Origin: Sphingomonas sp. SORGH_AS_0950
Lineage (GTDB): Bacteria > Pseudomonadota > Alphaproteobacteria > Sphingomonadales > Sphingomonadaceae
Direction of reading: 5' to 3'
Assembly: GCF_030818415.1 (NCBI RefSeq)
Contig: NZ_JAUTAE010000001.1
Location: 3,498,001 to 3,562,000, forward strand
DNA: 64,000 bases
The notes under the pieces were generated by a model, which worked only from the letters and a program-made list of their open reading frames with translations, searched no databases and was not told the DNA's origin. A program made the translations under genes and the position numbers. Below, one piece after another: positions 53,938 through 62,403 of this stretch; position 1 is the stretch's first letter, and each line of letters begins with the position of its first letter.

Positions 53938-56574
53938 ATGAAGATCATCGTGGCGGGGCTGCTGGCCAGCGTTGCACCCATCACGGCGGCCGCACAGGAG
54001 GCGGCGCCTCAAGCGGGTACCGAACAGGTAGAGCCTGGCGACGTGATCGTGGTCACCGGGACGCGCACTGGCGAACGTACCGTCACGACTTCACCGGTGC
54101 CGATCGACGTACTGCGCGGCGACGAATTGCGCGCTTCGGGTTATCAGGAGACGAGCGAGGTGCTCCGCCAGCTTGCGCCGTCCTTCTCCTTCGCCAATCC
54201 GACGACGCCGGACGGCAACACCCATATCCACTCCGCCTCGCTGCGGGGGCTGTCACCCGACGAGACGCTGGTGCTGGTCAACGGCAAGCGACTGCACGGC
54301 GCGGCCTGGGTCAATACCGGCGGCACGATCGGCAAGGGCGCGACGCCGACCGACCTCAACCAGATCCCGGCGGCAGGGATCGGCCGTATCGAGATCCTGC
54401 GCGACGGTGCCTCGGCGCAATATGGCTCCGACGCGATCGCGGGCGTCATCAACATCCTGCTTCAGACCGATACCGCGCTGCACGCTACGGCCAGCGCGGG
54501 CACGACCTATGACGGCGGTGGCGACACCTATGAGGTCTCGCTGGGCGGCGGGCTGAAGCTGGGGGAGGACGGCTTCGTCAACGTCACCGGCTATTATCGC
54601 GATCATCAGGCGGCAAACCGTGCCGAGCCGGACACGCGGCAATTCTATTTCGGCCTTTCGCCCACGGGCGCGCCACAGCCATTGTCGTCGCGCTATGGGC
54701 CGGGGATTGGGCTCAATCCGCCGGGCGGCGTCACGGGAACACGGCTCGACCCGCGCGAGGCCAGTGTCGACCGCAACGTCTGGCGCTTCGCCGATCAGGG
54801 TGACCTCAAGGACGGATCCGTCCTGGTCAATCTCAGCAAGCCGCTCGGCAGCGTCGAACTCTATGGCTTTGGCGGCTATCGCTTGAGCAAGGCGAAGAGC
54901 AACGCCTCGTTCCGCCGTCCGGGGCAGGACGAGAATGTCCGTGCGATCTACCCGAACGGCTTCCTGCCTTTCGTCGATACAGAAAGTACAGACTATACTG
55001 GCGCGCTCGGCCTGCGCGGCGATCTGGCCGGTTGGAAGTGGGACCTGTCGAGCGTCTATGGCGGCAACCGCATCGAGTATCGGACCCGCAATACGCTCAA
55101 CGCCACGCTGGGCACCGCCAGCCCGACGCGCTTCTACAACGGCCGCTATGGGAATTCGCAGTGGACGACCGACCTGACCCTGTCGAACAGTGTCGAGGTG
55201 GGGCTGGCCGCGCCGATCGACGTCGCGATCGGGGCCGAATATCGCCGCGACGGCTACAAGATCGGCGCCGGTGAACTGGCCAGCTATCAATATGGGCCCG
55301 CACGCGTGCTCGACGGCCCCAATGCCGGCGCGATCCCGACGATCGGGTCGCAGGGTTTCGCAGGGATCCAGCCGAGCGACGTGGTCGATGTCCACCGCGA
55401 CGCGATCAGCGCCTTTGCGGAAGCCGGGCTGGAACCGCTGCGCGGCTGGACGGTCGATCTCGCCGGACGCTATGAGCATTATTCGGACTTCGGCGACACC
55501 TGGAACGGGCAGGCGTCGACGCGCCTCGCCCTGCCGGCGGGGTTCGCCCTGCGCGGGTCCATCGGCACCGGCTTCCACGCGCCCAGCCTCGCCCAGCAAT
55601 ATTTCAGCTCGACCAGCAGCCGGACGATCGTCAACAACACGACCGGTTTCCCCGAATTCGTCCTCGTCCGCACCGCGCCGGTCGGCTCGTCTCTCGCCAA
55701 GGCCCTTGGCGCCCAGGCCTTGAAACCCGAGACGTCGACCAACTTCGGCGGTGGCCTGACGTACGCGGCTGGCCATCTGACGGCGTCGGTCGACTATTAT
55801 CATATCGACATCGACGACCGGATCATGCTGTCGTCCAACTATGTCGATGCGTCGGGCAGCCGCCGTCTGCGCGACTATCTCGCCGGCATCGGTATTCCGG
55901 GCGTGACCAGCGTCCGCTACTTCACCAACGCGGTCGACACACGGACGCAAGGTGTCGACGTGACCGCGGCCTATGCGACTCCGCTGGGCGGATGGGGCGA
56001 CCTGAAGCTGACGGCGGCGTATAATCATAATCAGACACGGCTGCGCCGTATCGCGGCAACACCCCCGCAAATCACGGCGCTTGGTATCACGACACCGCTG
56101 TTCGACGTCGTCGAACGGACGCGCGTCGAGCGTGGCCAGCCGCGCGACAAGGTGGCGCTGGGGACGACCTTCCGGACCGGGCCGATCACCTTCGATGTGC
56201 GCGCCACCCGCTATGGCCGTGTCGAGCAAGTAGCGCTGACCAACCAGACGCCTGCCGCCGTCGCCCTGATCGCGCAAGGATCGACGCCCTATCGCACATT
56301 GCCGACCGAGTCCGGGACGCGGGGCAATGTCGATGTGATCCAGCAACTGGAGCCCAAATGGGTGACCGATTTCAGCTTCACCGGGCAGGTCAACCGCAAC
56401 CTGGCGGTGACGGTGGGCGCCAACAATCTGTTCAATGTCTACCCGACCGAGAACATCCGGTCGACCGCCGCGCTGACCGGCGCCGATACGTTCGGCGTCT
56501 TTCCGTACAGCGAATTCTCACCCTTCGGATTTAGCGGTGCCTTTTATTATGTTCGTGCCGGAGTGAGCTTCTGA
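53938..56574 (+). CDS. TonB-dependent receptor
   Basis: 878 residues. Signal peptide MKIIVAGLLASVAPITAAAQ; TonB-box-like GDVIVVTGTRTGER; plug with GYQETSEVLRQLAPSFSF, RGLSPDETLVLVNGKRLHG, RIEILRDGASAQYGSDAIAGVINI; barrel ending FYYVRAGVSF. It is the same subfamily as the receptor at 25667, and here too the stop overlaps the start of a Tat-signal PLP enzyme (TGATG). It heads a run of four overlapping genes. Confidence 0.94.
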   Translation: MKIIVAGLLASVAPITAAAQEAAPQAGTEQVEPGDVIVVTGTRTGERTVTTSPVPIDVLRGDELRASGYQETSEVLRQLAPSFSFANPTTPDGNTHIHSASLRGLSPDETLVLVNGKRLHGAAWVNTGGTIGKGATPTDLNQIPAAGIGRIEILRDGASAQYGSDAIAGVINILLQTDTALHATASAGTTYDGGGDTYEVSLGGGLKLGEDGFVNVTGYYRDHQAANRAEPDTRQFYFGLSPTGAPQPLSSRYGPGIGLNPPGGVTGTRLDPREASVDRNVWRFADQGDLKDGSVLVNLSKPLGSVELYGFGGYRLSKAKSNASFRRPGQDENVRAIYPNGFLPFVDTESTDYTGALGLRGDLAGWKWDLSSVYGGNRIEYRTRNTLNATLGTASPTRFYNGRYGNSQWTTDLTLSNSVEVGLAAPIDVAIGAEYRRDGYKIGAGELASYQYGPARVLDGPNAGAIPTIGSQGFAGIQPSDVVDVHRDAISAFAEAGLEPLRGWTVDLAGRYEHYSDFGDTWNGQASTRLALPAGFALRGSIGTGFHAPSLAQQYFSSTSSRTIVNNTTGFPEFVLVRTAPVGSSLAKALGAQALKPETSTNFGGGLTYAAGHLTASVDYYHIDIDDRIMLSSNYVDASGSRRLRDYLAGIGIPGVTSVRYFTNAVDTRTQGVDVTAAYATPLGGWGDLKLTAAYNHNQTRLRRIAATPPQITALGITTPLFDVVERTRVERGQPRDKVALGTTFRTGPITFDVRATRYGRVEQVALTNQTPAAVALIAQGSTPYRTLPTESGTRGNVDVIQQLEPKWVTDFSFTGQVNRNLAVTVGANNLFNVYPTENIRSTAALTGADTFGVFPYSEFSPFGFSGAFYYVRAGVSF

Positions 56575-57653
56575 TGGCGGCGCTGCTCAACCGGCGCGAG
56601 TGGATCGCGATGGGCGTGGCGGTGGCCGCGACACCGGCGATCGGGACTGGTCTTGCCGCACGGACCCGGCTGTCACTCAACGAGAACGCTTGGGGGCCGT
56701 CGCCAAATGTCGCGCCCGCCATCCGTGCGGCGGCGGTTGGCGTGGAGCGCTATGTCGAGCAGGCCGAGGTGGACGCGCTCGCCCGGCAGATCGCCCGCCT
56801 CGAAGGCGTCGCGCCCGAGCAGGTCGTGATCGGCGAAGTGCTCGAAGCACTCGGGCTGTTCCTGGCGCGCAGGCGGGCAGGGGGCGGCGAGATCGTCTTC
56901 TCGGCACCCGGCTATACGGCGCTGGTCGATGCCGCGGCCCCGCTTGGTGGGCGGGGCAGGCCGGTGCCGCTTGATGCGCGTTTTGAAAACGACCTGCCCG
57001 CATTGTCCCGCGCGGTCGGCGCGGACACGCTGGCCGTGTCGTTGGTGAACCCGCACAACCCCTCCGGCACGGTCAGCGAGGCGGGGGCGTGGCACGCCTT
57101 TCTGGAGGATATCTCCCGCCGGACGCTGGCTGTGGTGGACGAGGCGTATCTCGAATATGACGACCTCGCCGGGTTGTCGGCGATCCGGCATGTGCGGGCG
57201 GGGCGCAACGTGCTCGTCTTCCGCACCCTCGCCAAGATCTATGGGCTGGCAGGATTGTCGATCGGTTATGCCGTTTCGCAGGCACCACTGGCGACCGCCT
57301 TGCGTCAGGCGGGGATCGGCGCGCCGCATTCCCTGTCCCGTCCTGCGCTTGCGGCCGCCGGCGCGGCGCTGGCGGACCAGGGCCATGTCGCCATGGTGCG
57401 CGACCGGACGGCGGGGGAGCGGCGGCGGCTTCACACGGCGCTCGACGCGCTATCCCTCCGCCACACCGATGCGCATGGGAACTTCGTCTTCTTCCGCACG
57501 CCCTCAGCAAGCCGCCTTCGCGCTGCGGCCGCCACCGCAGGCATCGAGATTGCTCGACCCTTCCCCCCGCTCGATGACTGGGTACGCGTGACGGTCGGAC
57601 GACCGGTGGAGAACGACCGCTTTCTTGCCGTGCTGCGGCAGGTGGTCGGATGA
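56574..57653 (+). CDS. HisC-like aminotransferase-fold enzyme with Tat-like signal
   Basis: 359 residues, class I/II PLP fold related to histidinol-phosphate aminotransferase. The start LNRREWIAMGVAVAATPAIGTGLAA has a twin-arginine pair, hydrophobic core and AxA-type site, as in Tat substrates. The substrate-binding SLNENAWGPSP, NPHNPSGT near 159-166, VVDEAYLEY with DEAY at 189-192 and the Schiff-base K221 in FRTLAKIYGLAGLSIGY are all present. True HisC proteins lack a signal, so this is probably a periplasmic enzyme acting on what the receptor imports. It overlaps the next gene by 4 bp. Confidence 0.83.
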   Translation: MAALLNRREWIAMGVAVAATPAIGTGLAARTRLSLNENAWGPSPNVAPAIRAAAVGVERYVEQAEVDALARQIARLEGVAPEQVVIGEVLEALGLFLARRRAGGGEIVFSAPGYTALVDAAAPLGGRGRPVPLDARFENDLPALSRAVGADTLAVSLVNPHNPSGTVSEAGAWHAFLEDISRRTLAVVDEAYLEYDDLAGLSAIRHVRAGRNVLVFRTLAKIYGLAGLSIGYAVSQAPLATALRQAGIGAPHSLSRPALAAAGAALADQGHVAMVRDRTAGERRRLHTALDALSLRHTDAHGNFVFFRTPSASRLRAAAATAGIEIARPFPPLDDWVRVTVGRPVENDRFLAVLRQVVG

Positions 57654-58615
57654 CCGGTGCGCCAAATCTGGCGGCAGTAGCCGACGGACTGGGGGCCGCG
57701 CGTGACGATTGGCGTGCCCGGCACCGCAACGGCGCCGACCAGGGCGTCGAAGGCTTCCCGTCGCGGCGACGGATCGAGGGCATCCTCGCCGACCTGAAGG
57801 GCGCGCTCTTTCCGCTGCGGCTGGGCCCGGATACCGTACGTCCAGACAATGAGCGTGCTTATGTCATGGAGACGCTCGGTCGTGCGCTGCCTCAGCTGGG
57901 CGCCGAGGTGCGTCTGGAACTGGCGTATCGTGACGAGGCGGCGGCAGGCGACGTGAATGCACGCGCTGGCAGTATGGTTGCCGCATTCGGGAACGACTTG
58001 CCGAACATCCGCCGGCTTCTCGACGGTGACGTCGAGGCGGCTTTCGCTGGGGACCCGGCGGCGGGCAGCGTGGATGAGGTGTTGCTCTGCTACCCCGGCG
58101 TGCGGGCGATGATCCATCACCGTATCGCCCACCGGCTATACCGGCTCGGTGTCCCGCTCGTCGCGCGCATCATTGCCGAGCTGGCGCATTCGGCCACGGG
58201 CATCGACATCCATCCCGGCGCCGCGATCGGGGAGCGCTTCTTCATCGACCACGGCACCGGGGTCGTCATCGGTGAAACGGCCGTGATCGGCAGCCACGTG
58301 CGCCTGTATCAGGCGGTGACGCTGGGCGCGCGCAGCTTCCCGGCTCAGGAGGACGGCTCGCTGGTCAAGGGCCTGCCGCGTCACCCGATCGTGGAAGACC
58401 ATGTGGTGATTTACGCCGGCGCCACGGTGCTGGGCCGGGTCACGATCGGTGCGGGGGCGGTGATCGGCGGCAGCGTGTGGCTGACCGAAAGCGTGCCGCC
58501 TGGCGCTGTCATCCATCAGGCTTTCGCGGAGCGCGAGACGGTGGGGAGTGCCGTACCGATTGGACACGTCACCGAAGCCGCGCGTGTCGTGGCAAACCAT
58601 GGGGAGACAGCATGA
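57650..58615 (+). CDS. Serine O-acetyltransferase (EpsC type), copy 1
   Basis: 321 residues. An N-terminal helical domain of about 165 residues precedes left-handed beta-helix hexapeptide repeats: GIDIHPGAAIGERFFIDHGTGVVIGETAVIG, LYQAVTLGA and IVEDHVVIYAGATVLGRVTIGAGAVIGG (in pieces), with the catalytic Asp/His of DHGTG. It makes O-acetylserine for cysteine synthesis, linking sulfide release to assimilation. It overlaps both neighbours by 4 bp. A second copy is at 61257. No cysteine synthase is present here. Confidence 0.9.
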   Translation: MTGAPNLAAVADGLGAARDDWRARHRNGADQGVEGFPSRRRIEGILADLKGALFPLRLGPDTVRPDNERAYVMETLGRALPQLGAEVRLELAYRDEAAAGDVNARAGSMVAAFGNDLPNIRRLLDGDVEAAFAGDPAAGSVDEVLLCYPGVRAMIHHRIAHRLYRLGVPLVARIIAELAHSATGIDIHPGAAIGERFFIDHGTGVVIGETAVIGSHVRLYQAVTLGARSFPAQEDGSLVKGLPRHPIVEDHVVIYAGATVLGRVTIGAGAVIGGSVWLTESVPPGAVIHQAFAERETVGSAVPIGHVTEAARVVANHGETA

Positions 58616-59205
58616 ACCAGTATCTGCCGCACACTTTTGCTCCAGCCGCAACCACCGCTCGACCGGTGCGATACCTGATCGTACCCGGACTGAACGGCTC
58701 AGGCCCGGACCATTGGCAGACACGTTGGCAGCAATGCCGGGACGATTGCGTTCGCGTTGATCTGGGCGATTGGGAATCGCCCACCCGCGCTGGCTGGGTG
58801 ACCGCGATCGCGGATGCGGTGACTGAGGCCGAAACTCCGATCGTGCTCGTCGGGCATAGTCTCGGCTGTCTGGCCATCGTCTGGTGGGCAGCACACGCAC
58901 GGCCAGCGGAGCGAGTGAAGGTCCTGGGTGCGATGCTGGTCGCGCCGCCTGATGTTGGGCAGCAGGGCTGCGACCTGCGCCTGCTCCGCTTCGCGCCATT
59001 ACCGGCCGGTCCGCTGCCATTCCCGGCGCTCGTCGTGGCCAGCGCTGACGATCGTTACGCGAGCCTGACGCGGTCGCGCCAACTGGCTCAGGATCTTGCG
59101 GCGGAGTTCGCCGATATCGGTCGAGCGGGCCATATCAACGCGCTGTCCGGCCTAGGCGATTGGCAAGAAGGGCAGGCGCTGCTTGCATCGTTGTTAGAGC
59201 GATAG
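58612..59205 (+). CDS. RBBP9/YdeN-family alpha/beta hydrolase
   Basis: 197 residues. Motifs: YLIVPGLNGSGPDHWQTRW near 24-42, nucleophile serine in VGHSLGCLA near 84, acid in ASADDRYAS, and histidine in GRAGHINALSGLGDW, the RBBP9 signature. Serine hydrolase of unclear substrate. I chose the ATG at 58612 because it overlaps the acetyltransferase stop (ATGA), in keeping with the rest of the operon; the longer frame from 58477 would lie inside that gene. Confidence 0.88.
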   Translation: MNQYLPHTFAPAATTARPVRYLIVPGLNGSGPDHWQTRWQQCRDDCVRVDLGDWESPTRAGWVTAIADAVTEAETPIVLVGHSLGCLAIVWWAAHARPAERVKVLGAMLVAPPDVGQQGCDLRLLRFAPLPAGPLPFPALVVASADDRYASLTRSRQLAQDLAAEFADIGRAGHINALSGLGDWQEGQALLASLLER

Positions 59206-59275
59206 GCAAATCGCGGTGTCAACGTGGGCGACCGATCGGCTGGTTTGCGCTAGCTCCGAACGCCATGCTGCTGCA

Positions 59276-60436
59276 TCAGCGGGACGCGGCTGCTATCCAT
59301 TTCCCGAGCCGTTCGACGGCTTCATCCAGCACGTTGTCGGCTTTGGCAAAGCACAGCCGCAGCAAACCGGAAGGCGCCGACGCGCTCATGTAGAAGGGCG
59401 AGAGTGGGATCGCGGCGACACCGGCTTCCGCAATCAGCCGGTCCGACAATTCCGTGTCCCTCGCGGCAAAGCCCGAGGCGGCCAGATCGATTGTGACGAA
59501 ATACGTGCCCTCGCTCGGCAGTATCTCGAACCCAGCGGTGCGGAGCTCAGTCGCCAGCCGCTCCCGCGACCGCTTGAGCGACGCGCGTGCGTCCGCGAAG
59601 AAGGCATCGGAATAACCCAGGCCTTCGGCCACCGCCCATTGCAGGTTGGGCGGAGTCGAGAAGGTGAGGAACTGATGCGCTCGGCCGATCGGCTTCAACA
59701 CATGCGGCGCTGCTATCACGAAACCGACCTTCCAGCCGGTCACGCCAAAAATCTTGCCGGCGGAGCCGATCTTCACCGTGCGCGTCGCCATGCCCGGCAG
59801 GCTGATCAGGGGTATGTGCTGCCGGCCATCAAACACGACATGCTCCCACACCTCGTCGCAGATCGCGATAAGATCGTTTCGGACACATTGCCGTGCGACC
59901 GCCTCCAACTCTTCACGCGAGAAGACCCGGGCGGCGGGATTATTGGGGTTGTTGAACAGAATTGCCCGCGTACGTGGACCGATGGCGGCCGCCAGATCGT
60001 CCTCGACGATGCGCCACGCCGGCGGACGGAGCGTTACCGGTCGCAGTACCCCACCCGCCCGTTCGATCAACGGTCGATAGGCGTCGTACATCGGCTCGAA
60101 CACCACCACCTCGTCGCCGGGCGAAACGATGGCGAGGAGCGCTGCGGCGATAGCTTCGGTCGCACCGGAGGTAACGATCACGTCGTCGGGGGAGAGGTCG
60201 AGCGACTGGAAGCGCCGGTAATGCTCTGCCACCGCGCCACGAAGTGCGGGCAAACCCAGTGACGGCGGATATTGATTAGGCCCGGTCATCACTGCCCTTG
60301 CCGCGGCCTCCAACAGGTCCGGTGGGCCGATCGTATCGGGGAACCCCTGGCCCAGGTTGATCGCCCCGCATGCGCGCGCACGGCGCGAGGTCTCCTCAAA
60401 GATCGTGGTGACTGCGTTGGCGTAGACTGGGTTCAT
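59276..60436 (-). CDS. Class I/II aminotransferase (methionine/kynurenine aminotransferase-like)
   Basis: 386 residues. AINLGQGFPD near 26, TSGATEAIAAAL, the NNPNNPAARVF loop, ICDEVWEHVVF and the Schiff-base lysine in GSAGKIFGVTGWKVGF. The pattern is that of YbdL/MtnE-like enzymes that transaminate methionine and aromatic amino acids. The ATG at 60436 follows AAGG by five bases and is preferred over 60448. It is convergent to the four-gene operon and divergent from the peroxiredoxin gene. Confidence 0.88.
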   Translation of the reverse strand: MNPVYANAVTTIFEETSRRARACGAINLGQGFPDTIGPPDLLEAAARAVMTGPNQYPPSLGLPALRGAVAEHYRRFQSLDLSPDDVIVTSGATEAIAAALLAIVSPGDEVVVFEPMYDAYRPLIERAGGVLRPVTLRPPAWRIVEDDLAAAIGPRTRAILFNNPNNPAARVFSREELEAVARQCVRNDLIAICDEVWEHVVFDGRQHIPLISLPGMATRTVKIGSAGKIFGVTGWKVGFVIAAPHVLKPIGRAHQFLTFSTPPNLQWAVAEGLGYSDAFFADARASLKRSRERLATELRTAGFEILPSEGTYFVTIDLAASGFAARDTELSDRLIAEAGVAAIPLSPFYMSASAPSGLLRLCFAKADNVLDEAVERLGKWIAAASR

Positions 60437-60576
60437 CGAGACCTTCATGCCCGGTTTGTTGCCGGGTCGGTAGCTCCCGGCCGCCGGATATCCCGCGACA
60501 GTCCGTCCGCCCCCACGAAGTCCGCACCCCCGTCGCCATCGAAAACCGAAACTTTCCGGGGTGCAAGAATTGCCCG

Positions 60577-60608
60577 CTTATATTCCTATCGGTTGAGTAG
60601 ATTATAAG
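60577..60608. promoter_or_regulatory. Inverted repeat before the peroxiredoxin gene
   Basis: CTTATATT (60577-60584) and ATTATAAG (60601-60608) are nearly perfect complements across 16 bp, in the divergent region between the aminotransferase and peroxiredoxin starts, 17 bp before the latter. A possible regulator site that overlaps the -10 region. Confidence 0.4.
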
Positions 60609-60624
60609 TCTTCTAAGGAGATCG

Positions 60625-61260
60625 ATGATGTCGCTCAAGCTCGGAGATATCGTTCCCAACTTTACCCAGGCATCGACCCAGGGTCCGCTCAACCTCTATG
60701 AATGGGCAGGCGATCGCTGGGTCGTACTGTTTTCGCATCCCAAGGATTTCACGCCGGTCTGCACCACCGAACTGGGCGCGGTCGCGGCACTCGTGCCGGA
60801 GTTCGCCCGGCGCAACGTGGCGGTGCTAGGCCTGTCCGTCGACACGCTCGACAGCCACCAGCGCTGGGCGTCCGACATCGCCGAAACCCAGGGACACGCG
60901 CTCAACTTCCCGCTGATCGCGGATGACGACCGCCATGTCGCGACGCTGCTCGATCTCATTCACCCCGCCGCGTCCGATACCACGACGGTGCGCACCGTTC
61001 TGGTGATCGATCCCGCGCGCAAGCTGCGCCTATCGCTCACCTATCCGGCGTCCACTGGGCGCAATTTCGCCGAGATCCTCCGGACGATCGACAGCTTGCA
61101 GCTGACCGATACGCACAAGGTGGCGACACCGGCGAACTGGCAGCAGGGTGACGATGTCATCATCGTGCCGTCGGTCGACGATGACGCGGCCAGAGCACTG
61201 TTTCCGAACGGCTGGACCGAGGTAAAGCCCTATCTGCGGACGGTCAGGCAACCCGCATGA
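60625..61260 (+). CDS. 1-Cys (Prx6-type) peroxiredoxin
   Basis: 211 residues. The peroxidatic C46 is in HPKDFTPVCTTELG; the later Prx6 features include DTLDSHQRWASDI and KLRLSLTYPASTGRNFAEILRTIDSLQLT (in pieces). No clear resolving cysteine, so one-Cys mechanism. AAGGAG lies seven bases before the ATG. Its stop overlaps the second serine acetyltransferase by 4 bp, which ties peroxide removal to cysteine supply and suggests induction during sulfur limitation. Confidence 0.93.
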   Translation: MMSLKLGDIVPNFTQASTQGPLNLYEWAGDRWVVLFSHPKDFTPVCTTELGAVAALVPEFARRNVAVLGLSVDTLDSHQRWASDIAETQGHALNFPLIADDDRHVATLLDLIHPAASDTTTVRTVLVIDPARKLRLSLTYPASTGRNFAEILRTIDSLQLTDTHKVATPANWQQGDDVIIVPSVDDDAARALFPNGWTEVKPYLRTVRQPA

Positions 61261-62225
61261 GCGATGTGTCACGCAGCGTGACGGATATTGAGGGCATGCA
61301 GGTCGATCCCGACCGGTCCATCGATTTTCCCGGGCAAATCGATCTCGTCATCGACCGGTTGCGTGTCGCCCGGGAGGATTGGCGCACGGCGCACCCAGCC
61401 CATGCTGAGCAAGGCGCGCAATTTCCCTCGCGCCAGGCGCTCAAGCGCATCACGCGCGAGCTCGGCACCGCGCTGTTCCCGTTGCGGCTTGGTCCGGCGG
61501 AGATCACGGCGTCCAACGAGAATGCCTTCGTCGCCGCGTCCCTCGAGCCGTTGCTGGCGCAGTTGCAAGCACAGATCTATATAGAATTGCGCTATGCCGC
61601 GCCGGAGACGGCGGACGGCGGGGCCATCGCCGCAACATCGGAGAGACTGATCGGCAGCGTCGCCGCCAATCTCCCTGCGCTGCGTCGGCTGCTCGACCGT
61701 GATGTGGAGGCCGCCTACGCCAGTGATCCTGCTGCACGCAGCGTGGACGAAGTATTGGCGGCCTATCCCTCGCTGACCGCCGTCATCCACCATCGTTTGG
61801 CGCACCTGCTGCATCGCCTGGGCGTTCCGCTGGTCGCTCGCATCATTGCCGAACTGGCGCACGATCAGACCGGGATCGACATCCATCCCGCGGCACAGAT
61901 CGGCCAGGGCTTCTTCATAGATCATGGCACCGGCGTCGTGATTGGAGAAACAGCCGTGCTCGGCGATCGAGTGCGGCTATACCAAGGCGTGACGCTGGGC
62001 GGCGATCCTGATCTGTTCGACGCGCCGCCGGGTACGCCGCGCCACCCCATCGTGGGCGACGACGTCGTGATCTTCGCCAACGCCGCCATCGTCGGCCGGG
62101 TGACTATCGGCGCCCGATCGCGGATCGGTGGCAACGTGTGGCTGCGAAACGACGTGCCGCCCGATACGCTGGTCGAAGCGCCGCTGCCGATCTTCCGTCC
62201 TATTGGCGACCGCCAAGGTGCGTAA
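61257..62225 (+). CDS. Serine O-acetyltransferase (EpsC type), copy 2
   Basis: 322 residues, a homologue of the copy at 57650 with the same order: N-terminal helices (HRLAHLLHRLGVPLVARIIAELAHDQTGIDIHPA, in pieces), GFFIDHGTGVVIGETAVLG, LYQGVTLGG, and a hexapeptide helix ending in GGNVWLRNDVPP. The first 25 residues are an extension not seen in copy 1. It overlaps the peroxiredoxin gene by 4 bp. Two paralogous acetyltransferases within 4 kb, in two different operons, suggests separate regulation or feedback properties. Confidence 0.9.
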   Translation: MSDVSRSVTDIEGMQVDPDRSIDFPGQIDLVIDRLRVAREDWRTAHPAHAEQGAQFPSRQALKRITRELGTALFPLRLGPAEITASNENAFVAASLEPLLAQLQAQIYIELRYAAPETADGGAIAATSERLIGSVAANLPALRRLLDRDVEAAYASDPAARSVDEVLAAYPSLTAVIHHRLAHLLHRLGVPLVARIIAELAHDQTGIDIHPAAQIGQGFFIDHGTGVVIGETAVLGDRVRLYQGVTLGGDPDLFDAPPGTPRHPIVGDDVVIFANAAIVGRVTIGARSRIGGNVWLRNDVPPDTLVEAPLPIFRPIGDRQGA

Positions 62226-62403
62226 CGTTGTACGGCAATTGGCATCCTTTACCGCGCACATTCGCCCATCGAACATCGTGATCAAAGCCATCGAGCGCCT
62301 TGGTGTCAGTTAATTCAGCCGACATCGGCTCGTGGCGCGGCCTCAAGGGATTAGGCTCAGGACCCATCGATGTGAGCGATGTCGCCTGATTGTCTCGAGG
62401 CCC

